A DNA stretch of 64,000 nt, from positions 551,061 to 615,060 of the forward strand of contig NZ_JAFIBY010000002.1 of assembly GCF_017832355.1 (NCBI RefSeq), given 5' to 3'. The notes beneath the pieces were generated by a model. That model was not told the origin of the DNA and made no database searches. It worked only from the letters and a program-made list of their open reading frames with translations. Source of the stretch: Serratia sp. PL17. Its GTDB lineage: Bacteria; Pseudomonadota; Gammaproteobacteria; Enterobacterales; Enterobacteriaceae. This document shows positions 59,046 to 64,000 of this stretch, in pieces. The translations under genes and the position numbers were made by a program. Every line of letters begins with the position of its first letter. Position 1 is the first letter of the stretch.

Positions 59046-60023
59046 ATGGCACAACAAGTACAACTCACCGCAACGGTGGCCGAATCTCAACTCGGACAAC
59101 GTTTAGATCAGGCTTTGGCCGAATTGTTCCCTGATTATTCACGATCTCGCATAAAAGATTGGATCCTGGACAATCGGGTGCAGGTCAATGGCAAAACGAT
59201 AAACAAACCGAAAGAGAAGGTGCTGGGGGGAGAGACGGTCGCCATTGATGCACAGATAGAAGAAGAAGCACGCTGGGAACCGCAGGATATCGCCCTCAAT
59301 ATCGTCTATGAAGACAGTGATATTTTGGTGATTAACAAACCACGCGATCTGGTTGTGCACCCCGGTGCCGGTAACCCGGACGGTACTGTGCTCAATGCGT
59401 TGCTGCATTACTATCCTGAAATTGCCGATGTGCCGCGTGCCGGCATCGTGCACCGTCTGGACAAAGACACCACAGGTCTAATGGTGGTGGCGAAAACCGT
59501 TCCAGCACAAACTCGACTGGTCGAAGCGCTGCAGGCGCGTGAAATCACGCGTGAATATGAAGCGGTTGCTATCGGCACCATGACCGCAGGCGGTACCGTT
59601 GAGGAGCCTATTTCGCGCCACTCAACCAAACGCACCCATATGGCGGTTCACCCAATGGGTAAGCCGGCGGTGACGCATTACCGTATTATGGAGCATTTCC
59701 GCGCGCACACTCGTCTGCGTTTGCGCCTGGAAACCGGCCGTACTCACCAGATCCGTGTGCATATGTCGCACATTAACCACCCGCTGGTGGGTGATCAGCT
59801 TTACGGTGGCCGTCCGCGTCCGCCAAAAGGCGCGTCAGAGGCATTTATTGCCGCACTGCGCGGTTTCGATCGCCAGGCACTGCACGCTACCATGCTGCGT
59901 TTATATCATCCGATCAGCGGTATCCAAATGGAGTGGCATGCGCCGCTGCCACAGGATATGGTCGATCTGATTAACGCGCTGAAAGCTGATACCGAAGAAT
60001 TCAAAGATCAGATGAACTGGTAA
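59046..60023 (+). CDS. rluD: 23S rRNA pseudouridine(1911/1915/1917) synthase RluD
   Basis: RluD makes three pseudouridines in helix 69 of 23S rRNA, important for ribosome assembly and termination. The 325 residues have an N-terminal S4 RNA-binding domain (about 17-75), then the catalytic GIVHRLDKDTTGLMV with Asp139. The RTHQIRVHMSHINHPLVGD segment lies near 230. pgeF begins at the last base of its stop codon (TAATG). Confidence 0.98.
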   Translation: MAQQVQLTATVAESQLGQRLDQALAELFPDYSRSRIKDWILDNRVQVNGKTINKPKEKVLGGETVAIDAQIEEEARWEPQDIALNIVYEDSDILVINKPRDLVVHPGAGNPDGTVLNALLHYYPEIADVPRAGIVHRLDKDTTGLMVVAKTVPAQTRLVEALQAREITREYEAVAIGTMTAGGTVEEPISRHSTKRTHMAVHPMGKPAVTHYRIMEHFRAHTRLRLRLETGRTHQIRVHMSHINHPLVGDQLYGGRPRPPKGASEAFIAALRGFDRQALHATMLRLYHPISGIQMEWHAPLPQDMVDLINALKADTEEFKDQMNW

Positions 60024-60754
60024 TGGATTCGCTCATCTTACCGGATTGGCCGCTGCCTGCTGGCGTAAAAGCCTGTAGCACAACCCGTGGTGGTGGCGTG
60101 AGTGCGCCGCCCTACGATTCGCTTAACCTCGGCACTCACGTTGGTGATGAGGCTTGGGCAGTCGCGGATAACCGCCAACGGCTGGTGGAAGGGGCTGAAC
60201 TACCGCGGATGCCGGTTTGGTTGGAACAGATACATGGTACAGGTGTCGTGCGGTTAGATGGGCGAACGCCGACCGATCTGCGTGCGGATGCGGTTTACAG
60301 TAATGTGCCTGGGCAGGTGTGTGCAGTGATGACGGCAGATTGCTTGCCGGTGCTGTTTTGCTCGCAGGCCGGTGATGAAGTGGCCGCAGCCCATGCCGGT
60401 TGGCGCGGGTTATGTAATGGTGTGCTGGAACACACGGTGGCAGAATTTGCCACTGAGCCAGCAAACATTAACGCCTGGCTCGGCCCGGCGATTGGTCCAG
60501 AGCAGTTTGAAGTCGGCCCCGAAGTGCGTGCCGCGTTTATAAATGTTGATGGCGCCGCTGCGGCTGCCTTTATCCCACACGGCGATAAATTCCTGGCTAA
60601 CATCTATCTGTTGGCCCGTCAGCGCTTACAGCGTGCAGGTATCTACGCCATCTACGGTGGTGATCGCTGTACGGTGAGCGAAATGAGTCATTTTTTCTCC
60701 TATCGCCGCGATGGAATAACCGGACGTCTGGCAAGTTTAATCTGGCTGATATAA
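60023..60754 (+). CDS. pgeF: Peptidoglycan editing factor PgeF (YfiH, multicopper-oxidase-like)
   Basis: This cytosolic YfiH/laccase-domain protein, in E. coli, prevents misincorporation of L-Ser in place of L-Ala in peptidoglycan precursors; other members act on nucleosides. The 243 residues show LEQIHGTGVV near 67, MTADCLPVLFC with the conserved cysteine near 108, and AAAHAGWRGLCNGV near 122 that supplies the zinc histidine. It overlaps rluD by one base, the conserved rluD-yfiH pair. Confidence 0.94.
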   Translation: MDSLILPDWPLPAGVKACSTTRGGGVSAPPYDSLNLGTHVGDEAWAVADNRQRLVEGAELPRMPVWLEQIHGTGVVRLDGRTPTDLRADAVYSNVPGQVCAVMTADCLPVLFCSQAGDEVAAAHAGWRGLCNGVLEHTVAEFATEPANINAWLGPAIGPEQFEVGPEVRAAFINVDGAAAAAFIPHGDKFLANIYLLARQRLQRAGIYAIYGGDRCTVSEMSHFFSYRRDGITGRLASLIWLI

Positions 60755-60818
60755 CCTATTGAATTAGGACGGTCCAAAGACGCATGATGTAGTACCGAAA
60801 ATATACAGTCGAAATAAC

Positions 60819-60847
60819 CTTGAAAATTTGAGGGATGACCTCATTTA
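60819..60847 (+). promoter_or_regulatory. Sigma-32 heat-shock promoter of clpB
   Basis: CTTGAAA (60819-60825), a 13-base spacer and CCTCATTTA (60839-60847) fit the sigma-32 pattern CTTGAAA-N13/15-CCCCATNTA with one mismatch in the -10. It lies 38 bases before the clpB start. Confidence 0.88.
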
Positions 60848-60884
60848 ATCTCCAGTAGCAATTTCGACCAAACTTGGAGGTGTT

Positions 60885-63458
60885 ATGCGTCTGGATCGTC
60901 TTACCAACAAATTCCAGCTTGCCCTCGCCGATGCCCAATCTCTCGCACTTGGGCGCGACAACCAGTTTATTGAGCCGTTACATCTGATGAGCGCCTTGCT
61001 TAATCAGGAAGGGGGCACGGTTCGTCCACTCTTAACTTCTGCCGGTATCGATGCCGGGCGCGTGCGCACCGAAATCGAACAGGCTTTGTCTCGACTGCCT
61101 CAAGTTGAAGGTACCGGTGGTGACGTTCAACCGTCCCATGAGCTGGTACGTGTCCTGAACCTGTGCGACAAGCTGGCGCAAAAGCGGGCGGACAAATTCA
61201 TTTCATCCGAACTGTTTGTGTTAGCGGTGCTTGAAGATCGCGGAACATTGACCGATCTGTTGAAAGCGGCTGGCGCGACAACCGATAAAATCAGTAAGGC
61301 CATTGAGCAAATGCGAGGCGGTGACAGCGTGGAAGATCAAGGTGCTGAAGACCAACGTCAGGCGTTGAAGAAATACACGATTGATCTGACAGAACGTGCT
61401 GAGCAGGGCAAACTTGACCCGGTTATCGGTCGTGACGAAGAGATTCGTCGTACTATTCAGGTACTGCAACGCCGTACCAAAAACAACCCGGTATTGATCG
61501 GCGAACCTGGCGTGGGTAAAACCGCCATCGTCGAAGGCCTCGCACAGCGCATCATTAATGGTGAAGTGCCGGAAGGCCTGAAGCATAAACGCGTACTTTC
61601 CCTCGATATGGGGGCATTAATTGCAGGTGCTAAATACCGCGGTGAATTCGAAGAACGTTTGAAAGGCGTGCTGAGCGACCTGTCCAAACAGGAAGGCAGC
61701 GTTATCCTTTTCATTGACGAATTGCACACTATGGTTGGTGCAGGTAAGGCCGACGGCGCGATGGATGCAGGTAATATGTTGAAACCTGCGCTGGCGCGCG
61801 GGGAACTGCATTGCGTCGGTGCGACAACGCTGGATGAATATCGCCAGTATATAGAGAAGGATGCGGCGCTCGAACGTCGTTTCCAGAAAGTCTATGTGGC
61901 AGAGCCTAGCGTTGAAGACACTATCGCCATCTTGCGTGGCCTGAAAGAACGTTATGAACTGCATCACCATGTGCAGATCACGGACCCGGCGATAGTCGCG
62001 GCGGCGACGCTGTCGCATCGATACATCTCCGATCGCCAATTGCCGGATAAGGCCATTGACCTGATCGATGAGGCTGCGTCCAGCATCCGTATGCAGATGG
62101 ACTCGAAACCAGAATCACTTGATCGTCTGGAGCGCCGCATCATACAGCTTAAACTGGAGCAGCAGGCGCTGAGTAAAGAGTCTGACGACGCCAGTAAGAA
62201 ACGGCTGGAAATGCTCAGTGGTGAATTGGAGCAGAAAGAACGCGAATATTCAGAGCTGGAAGAAGAATGGAAAGCCGAGAAGGCGTCACTTTCCGGTACG
62301 CAGAATATCAAAGCGGATCTTGAGCAGGCCAAAATCTCTCTGGAGCAGGCGCGTCGCGTCGGCGATCTGGGGCGGATGTCAGAATTGCAATACGGTAAGA
62401 TCCCTGAGTTGGAAAAACAGCTTGCTGCGGCCACATTGGCTGAAGGCAAAACCATGAAGCTGTTGCGTAACCGTGTAACTGACGCAGAAATCGCTGAGGT
62501 ACTGGCTCGCGCCACCGGTATTCCGGTCGCCAGAATGCTGGAAGGTGAGCGTGACAAGCTATTGCGCCTGGAGCATGAACTACATACCCGGGTCATTGGC
62601 CAGGATGAAGCGGTGAGCGCCGTATCCAACGCTATTCGCCGTAGCCGCGCTGGTCTGTCAGATCCAAACCGGCCAATAGGTTCATTCCTGTTCCTCGGGC
62701 CGACCGGGGTAGGTAAAACCGAGCTATGTAAGGCGTTAGCTTCGTTCCTGTTCGACAGTGACGACGCGATGGTGCGTATTGATATGTCCGAGTTTATGGA
62801 AAAACATTCGGTATCGCGGCTGGTGGGTGCACCTCCAGGTTATGTCGGTTATGAAGAAGGTGGGTACCTGACTGAGGCGGTGCGCCGTAGACCTTATTCC
62901 GTGATTCTGCTGGATGAAGTGGAGAAGGCGCATCCGGATGTGTTCAACATCCTGCTGCAGGTGTTGGATGATGGGCGCCTGACCGATGGCCAGGGACGTA
63001 CTGTTGATTTCCGTAATACCGTGGTGATCATGACATCTAACCTGGGGTCCGATCTCATTCAGGAGCACTTTGGTCAGATGAACTACGCACAGATGAAGGA
63101 ATCCGTCATGGAAATGGTGAGCCACCACTTCCGTCCGGAATTCATCAACCGTATAGATGAGGTGGTCGTGTTCCATCCTCTCGGTCAGAAACACATTGCC
63201 GAGATTGCCAAGATCCAGTTGGCGCGTCTGTACAAACGTCTGGAAGAGCGTGGTTATGCAGTAACGATGACCGAACCTGCACTGGAGCTGCTAGGCAAAA
63301 CGGGTTTCGACCCTGTATATGGGGCGCGTCCGTTGAAACGTGCTATCCAGCAGGAGATAGAAAACCCGCTGGCGCAGCAAATCCTTTCTGGCAAACTGAT
63401 TCCAGGCAAGTTGGTTACGCTGGATGTGGAAAACGAGCACATCGTCGCCAGGCAGTAA
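60885..63458 (+). CDS. clpB: ATP-dependent disaggregase ClpB
   Basis: This hexameric Hsp100 chaperone dissolves protein aggregates with DnaK. The 857 residues equal E. coli ClpB. An N-terminal Clp repeat domain precedes AAA1 (Walker A GEPGVGKT at 206-213; [12 protein letters not shown]), the coiled-coil middle domain (about 400-525, Glu/Lys-rich) that marks ClpB from ClpA/ClpC, and AAA2 (GPTGVGKT at 605-612; [11 protein letters not shown]). The start [21 protein letters not shown] matches. Heat-shock control follows from the promoter at 60819-60847. An internal start for the short form is likely but was not located. Confidence 0.98.
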   Translation: MRLDRLTNKFQLALADAQSLALGRDNQFIEPLHLMSALLNQEGGTVRPLLTSAGIDAGRVRTEIEQALSRLPQVEGTGGDVQPSHELVRVLNLCDKLAQKRADKFISSELFVLAVLEDRGTLTDLLKAAGATTDKISKAIEQMRGGDSVEDQGAEDQRQALKKYTIDLTERAEQGKLDPVIGRDEEIRRTIQVLQRRTKNNPVLIGEPGVGKTAIVEGLAQRIINGEVPEGLKHKRVLSLDMGALIAGAKYRGEFEERLKGVLSDLSKQEGSVILFIDELHTMVGAGKADGAMDAGNMLKPALARGELHCVGATTLDEYRQYIEKDAALERRFQKVYVAEPSVEDTIAILRGLKERYELHHHVQITDPAIVAAATLSHRYISDRQLPDKAIDLIDEAASSIRMQMDSKPESLDRLERRIIQLKLEQQALSKESDDASKKRLEMLSGELEQKEREYSELEEEWKAEKASLSGTQNIKADLEQAKISLEQARRVGDLGRMSELQYGKIPELEKQLAAATLAEGKTMKLLRNRVTDAEIAEVLARATGIPVARMLEGERDKLLRLEHELHTRVIGQDEAVSAVSNAIRRSRAGLSDPNRPIGSFLFLGPTGVGKTELCKALASFLFDSDDAMVRIDMSEFMEKHSVSRLVGAPPGYVGYEEGGYLTEAVRRRPYSVILLDEVEKAHPDVFNILLQVLDDGRLTDGQGRTVDFRNTVVIMTSNLGSDLIQEHFGQMNYAQMKESVMEMVSHHFRPEFINRIDEVVVFHPLGQKHIAEIAKIQLARLYKRLEERGYAVTMTEPALELLGKTGFDPVYGARPLKRAIQQEIENPLAQQILSGKLIPGKLVTLDVENEHIVARQ

Positions 63459-63485
63459 TGTCTATATAGAGTGATTACGATAATA

Positions 63486-63509
63486 GGGAGCGGGAAACCG
63501 CTCCCTTTT
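63486..63509 (+). terminator. Terminator after clpB
   Basis: GGGAGCGG-GAAA-CCGCTCCC followed by TTTT, 28 bases past the stop codon. Confidence 0.92.
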
Positions 63510-63646
63510 CTTTATCTGTTTTTATTGGGCTTCCGATTTTTTGCGGGGTAACAGCCTTAAAACTCCCATTTTCTGACTAATAAATATCCTAAAATGGCCT
63601 TTTTGGTGGTTATTTGAGCGCTTGAAAAGTTTTTTGCATTTAGGGG

Positions 63647-63674
63647 TTGCGGCCTTCTGAGAACTCCCTATAAT
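63647..63674 (+). promoter_or_regulatory. rRNA operon promoter P1
   Basis: The -10 TATAAT (63669-63674), a 16-base spacer and a TTGCGG -35 (63647-63652), together with the CTCCC before the -10 and GCGCCTCCACTG after it, match enterobacterial rrn P1 promoters. AT-rich sequence at 63570-63645 would contain the UP element and FIS sites. Confidence 0.92.
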
Positions 63675-63777
63675 GCGCCTCCACTGACCGGGAACAACGA
63701 CTCCTCTAACGAGAACCAGTCGCCCAGCCAGGAAGAATCAAGCCGGTGAAAACACCGTTTCTTAATAAGAAAAAAGC

Positions 63778-63805
63778 TTGACTCTTCAGCGGGAAAGCGT
63801 AATAT
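63778..63805 (+). promoter_or_regulatory. rRNA operon promoter P2
   Basis: TTGACT (63778-63783), a 16-base spacer and TAATAT (63800-63805), followed by GCACCTCCCGC, the usual rrn P2 pattern about 130 bases after P1. Confidence 0.92.
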
Positions 63806-64000
63806 GCACCTCCCGCGTTACCGAGAGTTATCTCAGTAACGAACGCTCTTTAACAATTTATCAGACAATCTGTGTGGGCACTCCACAAGACGATATCCAG
63901 AACCCTCGGGTTCGAAAAAATATCAAGTCTTGAAGAGTGACCAAGCAGTAATTCATTTAGTTGAATTATTACGAAAGTTAATTTTCGAGCATCGCTTCAC
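63806..64000 (+). other. rRNA operon leader; 16S rRNA begins beyond the window
   Basis: The boxA antitermination signal CGCTCTTTAACA lies at 63844-63855, followed by the leader region with a boxC-like GTGTGGGCACT. AAGAC...ATATC and a later GATAT...GTCTT-like pairing (63887-63934) form part of the leader structure. The final AGTTAATTTTCGAGCATCGC closely precedes mature 16S in enterics, so the gene itself should start within a few tens of bases past position 64000. The clpB-rrn linkage matches E. coli rrnG. Confidence 0.85.

Overview
The window is a chromosomal segment of an enteric gammaproteobacterium, most likely a Serratia or a close relative in the Yersiniaceae. The evidence is dense Enterobacterales synteny, proteins very close to E. 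coli orthologues, ERIC-type repeats, the cysGDNC arrangement, and a chitobiose locus of the form chbB-chbC-GH1-chbR-chbG. The genus call is inference; the order-level call is firm.

Layout. Positions 1-11170 are assimilatory sulfate reduction: queD, then cysJIH (sulfite reductase and PAPS reductase), iap on the other strand, then cysGDNC (siroheme synthase, ATP sulfurylase, APS kinase) and ygbE. Positions 11539-14084 hold a three-gene amino-acid ABC importer on the minus strand with possible ArgR boxes in front. Positions 14402-22142 are the ftsB-ispD-ispF-truD-surE-pcm-nlpD-rpoS block, broken by an AT-rich acyltransferase gene inserted between truD and surE. mutS converges on rpoS. From about 25.1 to 34.4 kb lies accessory DNA: a secreted SMP-30-like propeller protein, an aldo/keto reductase and an SDR with a divergent LysR regulator, then the chitobiose PTS locus without its own EIIA. 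An MFS exporter follows. Core synteny resumes at 36 kb with pncC-recA-recX-alaS-csrA, a tRNA-Ser plus three identical tRNA-Arg genes and a broken fourth copy, then yqaBA, gshA, the sRNA micA, luxS, a CorB-like protein gene, ypjD, ffh and rpsP-rimM-trmD-rplS.

At 52 kb there is an orphan P2-type Ogr zinc-finger regulator behind a strong LexA box. It is followed by ydiY, the aromatic genes aroF-tyrA and pheL-pheA, raiA, bamD, rluD-pgeF and clpB. The last 350 bases are the P1/P2 promoters and leader of an rRNA operon whose 16S gene begins just past the window.

No CRISPR array, insertion sequence, toxin-antitoxin pair or recognisable defence system was found. Most of the window is ordinary core genome. 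The observations most worth following are the SOS-box/Ogr module, the tRNA-Arg remnant carrying an insert in its T-loop, the truD/surE insertion, and the EIIA-less chitobiose operon with a terminator-like hairpin inside it.
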